Positions 39,517-48,942 of a DNA stretch of 64,000 bases are shown piece by piece. Numbering within the stretch: the stretch's first letter is position 1; each line of letters starts with the position of its first letter. The translations under genes were made by a program, and so were the position numbers. The notes under the pieces were generated by a model. The model was not told the origin of the DNA, searched no databases, and saw only the letters and a program-made list of their open reading frames with translations. Source of the stretch: Proteus columbae (GTDB lineage Bacteria; Pseudomonadota; Gammaproteobacteria; Enterobacterales; Enterobacteriaceae); contig NZ_CP043925.1 in the NCBI RefSeq assembly GCF_009914335.1, positions 1,054,001 to 1,118,000 on the forward strand, written 5' to 3'.

Positions 39517-41559
39517 GTGAATATTTTAAGTTATCTGCAGAAGATAGGACGGGCGCTGATGGTGCCTGTTGCTACATTACCTGCAGCAGCAATTCTGATG
39601 GGGATTGGCTACTGGATTGACCCAGTAGGCTGGGGTAGCGATAACGCGCTTGCTGCCTTACTTATCAAATCTGGTGCTGCTATCATCGACAATATGTCAG
39701 TCTTGTTTGCCATTGGTGTTGCTTATGGTATGTCGAAAGACAAAGACGGTGCTGCCGCTTTAACAGGGTTTGTTGGGTTCTTAGTTGTGACAACACTTTG
39801 CTCTCCAGCAGCGGTGTCAATGATCAAAGGCCTACCTTTAGAAGAGGTTCCAGTTGCTTTTGGTAAAATAAATAACCAGTTTGTTGGGATCTTAGTTGGT
39901 GTACTTTCAGCCGAGCTTTATAACCGCTTCAGTAGCGTTGAGCTGCCTCGCGCACTGTCGTTCTTTAGTGGTCGCCGTTTAGTTCCCATTCTAACCTCGT
40001 TTTTAATGATCATCGTCGCCTTTATTCTGATGTATATCTGGCCTGTGATTTATGGCGGATTAGTTAGCTTTGGTGAAAGCATTAAAGATATGGGAGCATT
40101 AGGTGCGGGTATTTACGCATTCTTTAACCGTTTATTAATTCCAGTGGGCTTACACCATGCGTTGAACTCTGTATTCTGGTTTGACGTTGCTGGTATTAAT
40201 GATATTCCTAACTTCCTAGCAGGTCAGCAAGCTATTGATTCTGGCTTAGCAACAGTGGGTGTTACAGGTCGTTATCAAGCAGGTTTCTTCCCAGTAATGA
40301 TGTTTGGTTTACCGGGTGCAGCTCTTGCTATTTATCACTGCGCACGTAAAGAGCACAAAGCAAAAGTGGCTGGTATTATGATGGCGGGTGCGTTTGCCGC
40401 ATTCTTCACAGGTATTACTGAGCCGCTTGAATTCTCCTTTATGTTCGTCGCACCAGTGCTTTATGTTATTCACGCATTCTTAATGGCGATTTCTGTTTAT
40501 ATCGCGGCAAGCATGGAGTGGATTTCAGGATTCGGCTTTAGTGCAGGCTTAGTGGATATGTTCTTATCTTCACGTAACCCACTGGCTGTTCATTGGTACA
40601 TGCTGATTGTTCAGGGTATTGTTTTCTTCTTTATCTATTACGGTATTTTCCGTTTCACTATCACTAAATTTAACCTGAAAACACCAGGTCGTGAAGATGA
40701 AGTGACCGGTGATGAAACTGCTGATGGTTATGATGAAGATATCAAAACAGCGCCAGCAAATAGTAAAGAAGGTATTCAACAAGAAGCTCGCCAATATATC
40801 GCGGCTATTGGTGGTTCTGATAACTTAACGGGTATTGATGCTTGCATTACACGTTTACGTCTTAATGTAAAAGACTCTGGCGTTGTTAATGATGCATACG
40901 CAAAACGTTTAGGGGCTTCAGGCGTTATTCGCTTAAACAAACAAAGTGTTCAGGTGATTGTGGGTACACGCGCAGAGCTTGTCGCTAATGCAATGCGCGA
41001 TGTATTAACACAAGGTCCTGTGCCTGCTTATGAAGGTGCTTCTGCTTCAACAGTTTCTACTGAAAAAGCACCCGTAAAACAAGCTAATGCCAATGCAAAA
41101 GTGTTACTTGAAATGATTGCACCTTTTGATGGTGAAGTGGTGGCATTAAAAGATGTGCCTGATGAAGCGTTCTCTAGTGGTGTTGTTGGCGATGGCGTAG
41201 CAATCAAACCAACCTCTAATATCGTGATGGCGCCTGCGACAGGTACTGTTGTTAAGATTTTTGATACAAACCATGCATTTTGTATTGAGACTGACAATGG
41301 TGTGGAAATCATTGTGCATATGGGAATTGATACCGTTGCATTAGGTGGTAAAGGCTTCAAGCGTTTAGTTGAAGAAGGTGCAGACGTTAAAGTTGGTCAA
41401 CCTATCTTAGAATTAGATCTTGAATATCTGAACGCTAATGCCAAATCGATGATAAGCCCTGTTATTGTCAGCAATATCGATGATTTTGATAAGATTACTG
41501 AACAAGTTGCCGGTGTTGTGGTCGGAAATAAAACGGTTATCTACAAAGTGTTAAAATAA
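39517..41559 (+). CDS. nagE: N-acetylglucosamine PTS permease NagE (EIICBA)
   Basis: A 680-residue inner-membrane transporter that imports and phosphorylates GlcNAc to GlcNAc-6-phosphate. Order: EIIC with about ten hydrophobic helices (1-385, including the glucose-family GITEPLEFSFMF near 307-318), EIIB with phosphorylated Cys443 (GIDACITRLRL), a linker, and EIIA with His601 (IIVHMGIDT). The start is a GTG preceded by GGGGGAG. It supplies the inducer for NagC. Confidence 0.96.
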   Translation: MNILSYLQKIGRALMVPVATLPAAAILMGIGYWIDPVGWGSDNALAALLIKSGAAIIDNMSVLFAIGVAYGMSKDKDGAAALTGFVGFLVVTTLCSPAAVSMIKGLPLEEVPVAFGKINNQFVGILVGVLSAELYNRFSSVELPRALSFFSGRRLVPILTSFLMIIVAFILMYIWPVIYGGLVSFGESIKDMGALGAGIYAFFNRLLIPVGLHHALNSVFWFDVAGINDIPNFLAGQQAIDSGLATVGVTGRYQAGFFPVMMFGLPGAALAIYHCARKEHKAKVAGIMMAGAFAAFFTGITEPLEFSFMFVAPVLYVIHAFLMAISVYIAASMEWISGFGFSAGLVDMFLSSRNPLAVHWYMLIVQGIVFFFIYYGIFRFTITKFNLKTPGREDEVTGDETADGYDEDIKTAPANSKEGIQQEARQYIAAIGGSDNLTGIDACITRLRLNVKDSGVVNDAYAKRLGASGVIRLNKQSVQVIVGTRAELVANAMRDVLTQGPVPAYEGASASTVSTEKAPVKQANANAKVLLEMIAPFDGEVVALKDVPDEAFSSGVVGDGVAIKPTSNIVMAPATGTVVKIFDTNHAFCIETDNGVEIIVHMGIDTVALGGKGFKRLVEEGADVKVGQPILELDLEYLNANAKSMISPVIVSNIDDFDKITEQVAGVVVGNKTVIYKVLK

Positions 41560-41611
41560 ATTCTATATAGATATTTAATCCTCTATAAAGAGATGGTTAA
41601 ATAAGACGATA

Positions 41612-41645
41612 AAACGGGGAGTCTTTCGAACTTCCCGTTTTTTTA
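41612..41645 (+). terminator. Terminator after nagE
   Basis: AAACGGGGAG and CTTCCCGTTT form a 10-bp stem with one G-T pair around TCTTTCGAA, followed by a T run. Confidence 0.85.
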
Positions 41646-41750
41646 TCTCTATTTTGATAAATATCTCAGGGGTGTATTTAGCTAAGGTATTTATGAAACC
41701 TGCTTATTGGATTATAGTGGGTTAATTATGCGTTTTGCTTTGAGGAAAAA

Positions 41751-43424
41751 ATGACCATGAATGAGGCAGATGCCCGCCCAACGAACTTTATTCGTCAAAT
41801 TATTGACGAAGATCTGGCTACCGGGAAACATGATAGCGTTCAAACGCGTTTCCCACCTGAACCTAATGGCTATCTTCATATCGGCCATGCGAAATCAATT
41901 TGCCTGAATTTTGGTATTGCTAAAGATTATCAGGGAAAATGTAATCTACGTTTTGATGATACCAATCCAGTAAAAGAAGATATTGAGTACATCAACTCAA
42001 TTCAAAAAGATGTTCAGTGGTTAGGTTTCCAATGGGAAGGTAGCATTCATTACTCCTCAGATTATTTTGATCAACTTTATCAATATGCGATTGAGCTGAT
42101 TAATAAAGGCTTAGCTTATGTTGATGAGTTAAGTGCTGAAGAAATTCGTGAATACCGCGGTACATTAAAAGAGCCAGGTAAAAACAGCCCTTATCGCTCA
42201 CGTAGCGTAGAAGAAAACTTAGCGCTGTTTGAAAAAATGCGTGCGGGTGGCTTTGAAGAAGGTAAAGCGTGTTTACGTGCGAAAATTGATATGGCATCAC
42301 CTTTTATTGTTATGCGTGATCCTGTTCTTTATCGTATTAAATTTGCTGAACACCACCAAACTGGAAATAAATGGTGCATTTATCCAATGTATGATTTTAC
42401 CCACTGTATCTCTGATGCACTGGAAAATATCACACATTCTTTATGTACTTTAGAATTCCAAGATAACCGCCGTTTATATGATTGGGTGCTGGATAATATC
42501 ACTATCCCTTGTCATCCTCGTCAATATGAATTCTCACGCCTTAACCTTGAATATACAGTGATGTCAAAACGTAAGCTGAATCAGCTTGTGACAGAAAACA
42601 TTGTGAATGGTTGGGATGATCCTCGTATGCCAACGATTTCAGGCTTACGTCGTCGTGGTTATACCGCAGAATCTATTCGTGAATTCTGCCTACGTATTGG
42701 TGTGACGAAACAAGAAAACAACGTCGAAATGGCAGCTTTGGAATCTTGTATTCGTGATGACTTAAACGAAAATGCACCACGCGCAATGGCGGTTATCGAT
42801 CCAGTTCGTTTAGTGATTGAAAATATGCCAGAAGGTGAAGAAATTCTTGTTGCACCAAATCACCCAAACAAACCAGAAATGGGTACGCGTGAAGTACCAT
42901 TTAGCCGTGAGATCTATATTGATCGCGCAGACTTCAAAGAAGAAGCAAACCGTCAATATAAACGTCTGGTGCTAGGTAAGGAAGTGCGTCTACGTAATGC
43001 TTATGTGATTAAAGCAGAACGTGTCGAAAAAGACGATCAAGGCGAAATTACGACCATTTACTGTACTTATGATGCAGAGACTCTAAATAAAGATCCTGCT
43101 GATGGGCGTAAAGTAAAAGGCGTTATTCACTGGGTAAGCATTCCACATGCTATTCCTGCTGAAATCCGTCTTTATGACCGTCTATTTAGCGTACCAAACC
43201 CAGCAGCAGAAGATGATTTCTTATCAACAATTAACCCTGAATCATTAGTTATTCGTGAAGGTTTTGTTGAACGTAGCTTAAAAGATGCTGCTATCGAAAA
43301 AGCGTATCAATTTGAGCGTGAAGGCTACTTCTGTGCTGATAAGCTTTCAACAGCGGATAAACTTGTGTTTAACCGTACTGTGGGCTTACGAGACACTTGG
43401 GCGAAGATTTCTCAGCAAGGTTAA
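41751..43424 (+). CDS. glnS: Glutaminyl-tRNA synthetase
   Basis: A 557-residue class Ic synthetase (E. coli 554). The [11 protein letters not shown] segment places HIGH at 43-46, and the KMSKS equivalent MSKRK is at 271-275. The start ATG has GAGG six bases upstream; an in-frame ATG two codons later is the alternative. It charges the three tRNA-Gln encoded 6.5 kb away. Confidence 0.97.
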   Translation: MTMNEADARPTNFIRQIIDEDLATGKHDSVQTRFPPEPNGYLHIGHAKSICLNFGIAKDYQGKCNLRFDDTNPVKEDIEYINSIQKDVQWLGFQWEGSIHYSSDYFDQLYQYAIELINKGLAYVDELSAEEIREYRGTLKEPGKNSPYRSRSVEENLALFEKMRAGGFEEGKACLRAKIDMASPFIVMRDPVLYRIKFAEHHQTGNKWCIYPMYDFTHCISDALENITHSLCTLEFQDNRRLYDWVLDNITIPCHPRQYEFSRLNLEYTVMSKRKLNQLVTENIVNGWDDPRMPTISGLRRRGYTAESIREFCLRIGVTKQENNVEMAALESCIRDDLNENAPRAMAVIDPVRLVIENMPEGEEILVAPNHPNKPEMGTREVPFSREIYIDRADFKEEANRQYKRLVLGKEVRLRNAYVIKAERVEKDDQGEITTIYCTYDAETLNKDPADGRKVKGVIHWVSIPHAIPAEIRLYDRLFSVPNPAAEDDFLSTINPESLVIREGFVERSLKDAAIEKAYQFEREGYFCADKLSTADKLVFNRTVGLRDTWAKISQQG

Positions 43425-43462
43425 TCTGACGCATTTTAAGACACATTAGTACTTTAATGAAT

Positions 43463-43497
43463 AAAATGCTCGGTAATTATTTATCGAGCATTTTTTT
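43463..43497 (+). terminator. Terminator after glnS
   Basis: AAAATGCTCG and CGAGCATTTT form a perfect 10-bp stem with a 12-base loop, followed by TTTTTTT. Confidence 0.9.
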
Positions 43498-43932
43498 ATC
43501 TGTTTTACATCTTAGTTTGGATGATTTTTCATCTATTGATATTAAACATTTACTATTCTTAATTTGATTAGTCTTTCGTTTTTTCTTTTTTAGGTGATAA
43601 CTTTTCATTTATTTCATTTGAAATAGTTTATTCACTATCACTTTATTCTTTTGTTTTTTCATACCATCACGCTAAATAAAACTGTAATAAGAAAAGTGTG
43701 ATTAATACCGCCTATTTCACACTGTTAAAAAAGATCATTTATAAGTACTGCTTATTATTCCTTTCTATAAAAACGAAATTTCATATCATTTAAAGATTGT
43801 TTTATAAAATACATTTAAATCAACTAATTATGATTACTTTTAGTCAATAATTATAAAAGTAAGAAAATGAAACGATCATTTGGTTATGTGTCCTTTGTCA
43901 TATTTTGATAAAAATTCTTTTTTTTAGGTTGA

Positions 43933-43953
43933 TAATTCGCGTCGCGAAAAATA
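43933..43953. promoter_or_regulatory. NagC operator before chiP
   Basis: TAATTCGC-GTC-GCGAAAAATA has the symmetric TTCGC/GCGAA core with A/T flanks typical of strong NagC boxes. NagC represses chiP in E. coli. Confidence 0.75.
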
Positions 43954-44041
43954 TGCTGTTTCTAACCTAATTTAGGTTTTTTCCCCACTTGGGGTTTTAT
44001 ATTTGGAAATAGGCATTGTGCTTATTTCTTTTTTAGTCAAA

Positions 44042-44053
44042 GTCAAAGAGGAA
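44042..44053 (+). promoter_or_regulatory. Probable ChiX small-RNA target in the chiP leader
   Basis: GTCAAAGAGGAA includes the chiP ribosome binding site and is exactly complementary to TTCCTCTTTGAC, the pairing region of enterobacterial ChiX RNA as I know it. Pairing would block chiP translation. The ChiX gene itself is not in this window. Confidence 0.65.
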
Positions 44054-44061
44054 ACAATGCT

Positions 44062-45456
44062 ATGGTTATGCAACATGCTAAACCAGGCAGGGTGGCACTT
44101 GCCGTTATGGGCGCATTGCTTGTAACTGCACTACCTGCAAAAATGTCTCATGCTGAAGGGTTTATTGACGACTCAACCTTAACAGGCGGTCTTTTTTATT
44201 GGCAACGTGACCGTGATAGAAAAGAGTTAACACCAAATAGTCCTGATTACGGCAAATACAAAGCTAACTTACACCATTCTACTTTCAACGCTAATTTAGA
44301 TTTCTCATCAGGCTACCTTGGTGATTTTATTGGTATTGATTTAGCTGCTTTTGGCGCAGCTGAATTGAATAACAGTGGCCCAGCTGCACCTAATGAAATC
44401 GGTTTTAGTGATGCAAAAAGTCGCTGGGATGAAAAATGGACTGGCGATCGCAGTGGCATGAGTGTTTATAAAGCGGCTGCGAAATTCAAATTAGGCAATT
44501 TCTGGGCTCAAGGTGGATATATTCAACCTAAAGGCCAAAGCTTATTGCGTCCACATTGGAGCTTCTTACCGGGGACTTATCGCGGTGCTGAAGCGGGTGC
44601 AGTTTTCGATTTCGATAAAAGCGGTGAATTATCTTTCTCATATATGTGGACGGATGAATATAAAGCACCGTGGTATCGGAATATGTATAACTTCCGTAAA
44701 GCTGATCTAGAAACCAATATCAGCTATCTTCACTCTTTTGGCGCCAAATATGATTTTAAAAACAGCCTAGTGTTAGAAGCTGCATTTGGTCAGGCCGATG
44801 GTTATATCGATCAGTATTTTGGCAAAGTTTCTTATGATTTTCCAATTGCTGACAATGCATTAAGAACGTCTTACCAATTCTACGGTGCTAAAGATAAAGT
44901 TACCGGCGGTGGTGTTAATGACGTTTATGATGGGTTGGCATGGTTACAAGCACTGACTTTTGGTTATACCTACAATGTATTTGACTTCAAAGTAGAAGGA
45001 ACGTGGGTTAAAGCTGAAGGTAATCAAGGTTATTTCTTACAACGTATGACTCCAGGCTGGGCAACCTCTAACGGTCGTCTTGATGTTTGGTGGGATGGTC
45101 GTTCTGACTTTAACGCCAATGGAGAAAAAGCACTTTATGCTGGCGTTATGTATGATCTGAAAAACTGGGATCTGTCAGGTTGGGCTGTCGGTACTTCATA
45201 TATTTACGCATGGGATGCGAAACCAAGTGGTAAAGCCGTTTATGACCAAGGTCAGCGTATCAGAGAAAGTGCATGGAATGCGGATATTATGTATACGGTT
45301 CAAGAAGGTCGCGCTAAAGGTACTCTCTTTAAGCTTCATTATACCCGTTACGATAACCACTCCGATATTCCAAGTTATGACGGTGGTTTTGGTAATATCT
45401 TCCAAGATGAAAAAGACGTTAAGTTTAACGTGATAATGCCATTCACTATTTTCTAA
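44062..45456 (+). CDS. chiP: Chitoporin ChiP (OprD-like outer membrane porin)
   Basis: A 464-residue outer-membrane protein (E. coli ChiP 468) for uptake of chitooligosaccharides. The signal peptide (about 1-31) ends in SHAEG, and the mature start [20 protein letters not shown] is diagnostic. The C-terminus ends in IMPFTIF, the aromatic terminus of outer-membrane barrels. A second ATG two codons downstream is possible. E. coli chiQ, the lipoprotein gene after chiP, is missing here. Confidence 0.93.
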   Translation: MVMQHAKPGRVALAVMGALLVTALPAKMSHAEGFIDDSTLTGGLFYWQRDRDRKELTPNSPDYGKYKANLHHSTFNANLDFSSGYLGDFIGIDLAAFGAAELNNSGPAAPNEIGFSDAKSRWDEKWTGDRSGMSVYKAAAKFKLGNFWAQGGYIQPKGQSLLRPHWSFLPGTYRGAEAGAVFDFDKSGELSFSYMWTDEYKAPWYRNMYNFRKADLETNISYLHSFGAKYDFKNSLVLEAAFGQADGYIDQYFGKVSYDFPIADNALRTSYQFYGAKDKVTGGGVNDVYDGLAWLQALTFGYTYNVFDFKVEGTWVKAEGNQGYFLQRMTPGWATSNGRLDVWWDGRSDFNANGEKALYAGVMYDLKNWDLSGWAVGTSYIYAWDAKPSGKAVYDQGQRIRESAWNADIMYTVQEGRAKGTLFKLHYTRYDNHSDIPSYDGGFGNIFQDEKDVKFNVIMPFTIF

Positions 45457-45466
45457 TATCAGCATA

Positions 45467-45497
45467 AGGATAAAGTGTATTAATTGCACTTTATCCT
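45467..45497 (+). terminator. Hairpin after chiP
   Basis: AGGATAAAGTG and CACTTTATCCT pair perfectly over 11 bp with a 9-base loop. No T run follows, so termination efficiency is uncertain. Confidence 0.6.
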
Positions 45498-46017
45498 GAA
45501 TAAAACTAAAAAAGCTAAATACGATTACGATAAGTAAAAATAACTAGTAGAAAGATAGAGATGCATTAATTAAGAAGAACCTTACAAATAAGTCTCGTTA
45601 ATAAAGTGAAGTTGTCAGCAACAGTAGTAAGAAGTAGAAGAGTCGAAGTAAAGAGTCGTTTTAAAATCGCAGTATGTAGTAAAAGTAATGTAGTAAAAGT
45701 AATGTAGTAAAAGTAATGAAGTAAAGTCGTCATGTCATGTCGTCTGAGATAAATGTGAGTGGGTTATGTTTATCTCTTGTGCTTCAGTTATTTCGCAGAA
45801 TTTGCGTAAGGTATTTACCCTAAGTAAAGGCAGTCAGAGTGGGTATCGTAGTGGGGGGGAAATACCTTTATTTTTTCATTCCTTTCTTTTTTTTCGTCCT
45901 TTTCATCCTTGTACGTTTTTTTATTCTATGGCAGATTTCTTACCATTCATTTTATCTCACCTTATGTATTATTCCGCATTGAAGGCTGTTCGATAATGCG
46001 AGTTTTCAGGAAGAAGC
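45498..46017. other. Unusual purine-rich intergenic region before the DUF817 gene
   Basis: About 520 bases without a credible gene where E. coli has chiQ. It is rich in short GTAGTAAAAG/AAGTAAAGTCG motifs, with a clean 14-base tandem repeat at 45676-45717. A long-range stem AAGGTATTT (45808-45816) with AAATACCTT (45860-45868) lies about 150 bases before the next gene. Confidence 0.55.
45676..45717. repeat. Three tandem copies of a 14-base unit
   Basis: GTAGTAAAAGTAAT occurs three times without change at 45676-45689, 45690-45703 and 45704-45717, followed by a decayed copy beginning GAAGTAAAG. Confidence 0.95.
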
Positions 46018-46857
46018 ATGTTAAAGCGATTGGATGATTTTTTATTAGAACCACCATTGAAGCCCTTTAAAGGTATAAAACGATTTATTGTTGAATTTCT
46101 TTTTTTTGGTGTGAAAGAGGCGCGTTCTTGTTTATTTGCGGGATTTTTCTTTTTTATTTTATTTGCAACGCCAAGTAAAGGTGTCTTTGGTATACCTCGT
46201 TATGATGTACTGCTTATTCTCGCTATCGCTTTTCAATTATGGATGGTGTGGGGAAAGCTAGAAACATGGGATGAATTAAAAGCGATTTGTTTTTTCCACA
46301 TTGTTGGTTTTGTGATGGAGTTATTTAAAACATCAGCGGCAATTGGTTCATGGAAATACCCTGATTTTGCTTACACGAAATTGTGGGAAGTCCCATTATT
46401 TACAGGCTTTATGTATTCGGCTGTGGGGAGTTATTTAATTCAAGCATGGCGTTTTTTAAAGGTACGAATTGAACATTATCCACCTTATTGGCTGGCAACA
46501 TTGGTTGCACTTGCGATTTATATTAATTTCTTTTCTCATCATTTTATTGGTGATTATCGTTGGTATTTAACGGCCTTTATTTTAGGTCTTTATGCTCGTA
46601 GTGTGGTTTATTTTACGCCTTATGATACAGAGCGAAAAATGCCCTTATTACTTGCTTTTATTCTGATTGGTTTCTTTATTTGGCTTGCTGAGAATTTTGG
46701 TACGTTCTTCGGTGTTTGGCAATATCCAAACCAAATTGGTGCTTGGTCTGCCGTGCATGCAGGGAAGTGGGGCTCTTGGTCACTGTTAGTTATTGTTACT
46801 TTTACGATAGTGGTGCATTTAAAACATATCAAACACAGTATTAGTGTGACGAAGTGA
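46018..46857 (+). CDS. DUF817 family integral membrane protein
   Basis: A 279-residue protein with about seven to eight hydrophobic helices. The DUF817 family is recognised by WEVPLFTGFMYSAVGSY (about 123-139), AAIGSWKYPDFA (about 107-118) and the WLAENFGTFFGVWQYPNQ segment (about 221-238). The function is unknown; the aromatic, tryptophan- and histidine-rich loops conserved in the family suggest a binding site near the membrane surface, which is inference. It is alone, convergent with fur. Confidence 0.8.
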   Translation: MLKRLDDFLLEPPLKPFKGIKRFIVEFLFFGVKEARSCLFAGFFFFILFATPSKGVFGIPRYDVLLILAIAFQLWMVWGKLETWDELKAICFFHIVGFVMELFKTSAAIGSWKYPDFAYTKLWEVPLFTGFMYSAVGSYLIQAWRFLKVRIEHYPPYWLATLVALAIYINFFSHHFIGDYRWYLTAFILGLYARSVVYFTPYDTERKMPLLLAFILIGFFIWLAENFGTFFGVWQYPNQIGAWSAVHAGKWGSWSLLVIVTFTIVVHLKHIKHSISVTK

Positions 46858-46930
46858 ATTGATATAGCTTATGTTATCTTTAAGGTGACGTCATTACACG
46901 ATAATATTGAGGTTCATAGCGGGAGCCAAT

Positions 46931-46962
46931 AAAAAAGGAACTGTTCACAGTTCCTTTTTTTT
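46931..46962. terminator. Bidirectional terminator between the DUF817 gene and fur
   Basis: AAAAAAGGAACTGT and ACAGTTCCTTTTTT are exact complements with T and A runs on both sides, serving both convergent genes. Confidence 0.9.
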
Positions 46963-46985
46963 ACTGAGAGATTATCCAGAATGAA

Positions 46986-47432
46986 TTATTTCTCATCATG
47001 TGCGTGGCTATCTTCTTTACAATTACCTTCAGCACAATGGCCATATAAATAAAGGCTATGATTGGAAAGTTTGATACCATGACGTTCAGCGATATTTCTT
47101 TGGCGTAATTCAATTGCATCGTCTGTAAACTCAATAACTTTGCCACAATCAAGACAAATTAAATGGTCATGATGGTGTTGTTGAGTTAATTCAAATACTG
47201 ATTTACCACCTTCAAAATTATGTCGGGTAACAATACCAGCATCATCAAATTGGTTTAAGACGCGATACACTGTTGCCAGACCAATCTCTTCACCGATATC
47301 GATAAGTTTTTTGTAGAGATCTTCAGCACTGACATGATGGCACTCAGGATCCTGGAGCACTTCCAAGATCTTTAAGCGAGGAAGTGTAACTTTTAACCCA
47401 GCATTTTTTAACGCTTTATTATTGTCGGTCAT
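46986..47432 (-). CDS. fur: Ferric uptake regulator Fur
   Basis: A 148-residue iron-responsive repressor (E. coli 148). The N-terminal winged helix (1-80), the histidine-rich metal region HHHDH (86-90) and zinc cysteines Cys93, Cys96, Cys133 and Cys138 are present. It lies downstream of fldA on the same strand, as in E. coli, with 189 bases between. A Fur box at 47586-47604 indicates autoregulation. Confidence 0.98.
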   Translation of the reverse strand: MTDNNKALKNAGLKVTLPRLKILEVLQDPECHHVSAEDLYKKLIDIGEEIGLATVYRVLNQFDDAGIVTRHNFEGGKSVFELTQQHHHDHLICLDCGKVIEFTDDAIELRQRNIAERHGIKLSNHSLYLYGHCAEGNCKEDSHAHDEK

Positions 47433-47585
47433 GCGGATTTAATCCTGTTGCTAATGGTGAATTTAATTTTTGTGCTCACAAATGGGCTTTATTCATTAAT
47501 ACTCGGGTGAATAAATAACCTCATTGATTATAGGCATGATATTTAAAAATAAACACCCCACCTATCACACTATCTTAGCACACCA

Positions 47586-47604
47586 TTGAATAATTATCAT
47601 TCTC
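47586..47604. promoter_or_regulatory. Fur box before fur
   Basis: On the minus strand GAGAATGATAATTATTCAA matches 14 of 19 positions of the Fur consensus. It lies about 155 bases before the fur start and just after fldA. Confidence 0.7.
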
Positions 47605-47621
47605 AATATTGAGTATTTATA

Positions 47622-48149
47622 TTATCCCAAAATTTCGTCTAGGCTCATTTCTTCTTTGATTTGAGCAACCCAAGCGTCAACACGCTCTTCGGTTAATTCT
47701 GGTTGACGATCTTCATCAATCGCAAGGCCGATAAAATGATTATCATCTGCAAGCCCTTTAGAGGCTTCGAAATGATAACCTTCGGTTGGCCAATGTCCTA
47801 CGATAACTGCACCACGAGGTTCAATAATATCGCGGATAGTACCCATTGCATCACAGAAATATTCTGCATAGTCTTCTTGGTCACCACAACCAAATAGTGC
47901 AACAAGCTTACCATTGAAATCAATATCTTCTAGTGTTGGGAAAAAATCATCCCAATCACATTGTGCTTCACCATAATACCAAGTAGGAATACCTAGTAAC
48001 AGAATATCGAACGCTTCGATGTCTTCTTGACTGGATTTTGCAATATCATGAACTTCGGCATTATCAGCGCCCAGTCTTTCTTGAAGCATTTTGGCAATAT
48101 TTTCAGTGTTGCCAGTATCACTGCCGAAGAATATTCCTATGATTGCCAT
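47622..48149 (-). CDS. fldA: Flavodoxin 1 FldA
   Basis: A 175-residue FMN electron carrier (E. coli 176) used by radical enzymes, including biotin synthase and activating enzymes, and plausibly by the LipA and MiaB enzymes encoded in this window. The FMN phosphate loop GSDTGNTENIAK is at 9-20, PTWYYGEAQCDWDDF near 55-69 and FGCGDQEDYAEYFCDA near 88-103. An ERIC-like repeat lies upstream. Confidence 0.97.
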   Translation of the reverse strand: MAIIGIFFGSDTGNTENIAKMLQERLGADNAEVHDIAKSSQEDIEAFDILLLGIPTWYYGEAQCDWDDFFPTLEDIDFNGKLVALFGCGDQEDYAEYFCDAMGTIRDIIEPRGAVIVGHWPTEGYHFEASKGLADDNHFIGLAIDEDRQPELTEERVDAWVAQIKEEMSLDEILG

Positions 48150-48173
48150 AAAGTGAGATAACCTCTTTTATTC

Positions 48174-48302
48174 TAAATTCGTTATATTTCAAATTGTAGC
48201 GTTATTGACTACGTATATTTCCACAAGTCACATACTTCTTGTATGTTTCTAGTGATTCATTCACTTGTCACCTAGCTACACTTCAAAATATTTAGAGTAT
48301 AT
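48174..48302. repeat. Degenerate ERIC-type intergenic repeat (copy C)
   Basis: About 128 bases between ybfE and fldA. Left TTATATTTCAAATTGTAGCG with TTATTGACTACG; right GTCACCTAGCTACACTTCAA then AATATTTAGAGTATA. The ends align with copies A and B. The centre holds a palindromic stretch around CATACTTCTTGTATG. Confidence 0.75.
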
Positions 48303-48422
48303 TTGTCTGTGTTTGAACAATTACTAGTGAAAGATAAGCATTGTGTTTTCATAATAGAAAACTAAAAACGTATTTTGACGAAAATAGCAGGCTAATTCTG
48401 TCGAATTTGTGTGGTTTATCTG

Positions 48423-48731
48423 CTAACTATTCTTGTTTTGATGCATTTTTAAGGCGTTATTTTGCGCCAATTGCTCTAGTAATATTTCTTCAATAAGTTC
48501 ACTACGACTGACGTTTCTTTCTGTCGCCAACTCATTGAGAGCATTTACAGCATCTTCATTTAATTTTAACTCAACTCGACGTAAACCATTAACTCTGTCA
48601 CGTCTTAATTGATTGCGTTTATTAATTCTAAGCTGTTCATCCCGAGAAAGCGGGTTTGTTTTAGGTCGCCCAGGTCTGCGTTCATCTGCGAACAAATCCA
48701 GTGTGGTGCGATCAGTTTGTTCTTTTGCCAT
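48423..48731 (-). CDS. ybfE: YbfE-like small DNA-binding protein
   Basis: A 102-residue protein. The basic N-terminal half (RRPGRPKTNPLSRDEQLR near 18-35, an AT-hook-like GRPK) is followed by a ribbon-helix-helix-like domain (VELKLNEDAVNALNELATER near 53-72, then NVSRSELIEEIL). E. coli YbfE is a LexA-controlled protein of unknown role; I saw no clear LexA box upstream here. Position between fldA and ybfF is conserved. Confidence 0.88.
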   Translation of the reverse strand: MAKEQTDRTTLDLFADERRPGRPKTNPLSRDEQLRINKRNQLRRDRVNGLRRVELKLNEDAVNALNELATERNVSRSELIEEILLEQLAQNNALKMHQNKNS

Positions 48732-48942
48732 AAATTTTGCTGTGAAAGGGCGTATACCAATGACTCAATTGCGAAACGCCCAATAATACCCCACATAGTG
48801 ATGTCTCGCCACTGCTTCCTGAGTTTAACTTATTGTGATTTGGTCTTTTTATCAACAGACGCTATTTTTAAGCACAATAATTATACATTCTACTAAATTA
48901 TCATTTTTCAGTGACGTTATTTTAAGCTGTTAAGTTTATTAA

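Larger units (their letters stand above)
43498..44061. other. Long chiP upstream region
   Basis: About 560 very AT-rich non-coding bases before chiP. It contains a possible CRP site (TGTGT-N6-TCATA, 43887-43902), a NagC box (43933-43953) and the small-RNA target in the leader (44042-44053). No open frame or RNA gene is recognised in the first 380 bases. Confidence 0.6.

Noticed and set aside
45676..45717. 14-base tandem repeat as a CRISPR or iteron array
   Set aside because: Units are directly adjacent without spacers, only three copies exist, and no replication or cas gene is near.
45766..45996. 76-codon open frame after chiP, tested as a chiQ remnant
   Set aside because: There is no lipobox or similarity to ChiQ, no ribosome binding site, and the frame is rich in phenylalanine from T runs.
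47433..47585. Leader peptide (uof-like) before fur
   Set aside because: Short ATG frames exist (for example 13 codons) but none has a ribosome binding site or similarity I can support.
48732..48942. LexA box before ybfE
   Set aside because: No CTG-N10-CAG match of acceptable quality was found, although E. coli ybfE is LexA-controlled.
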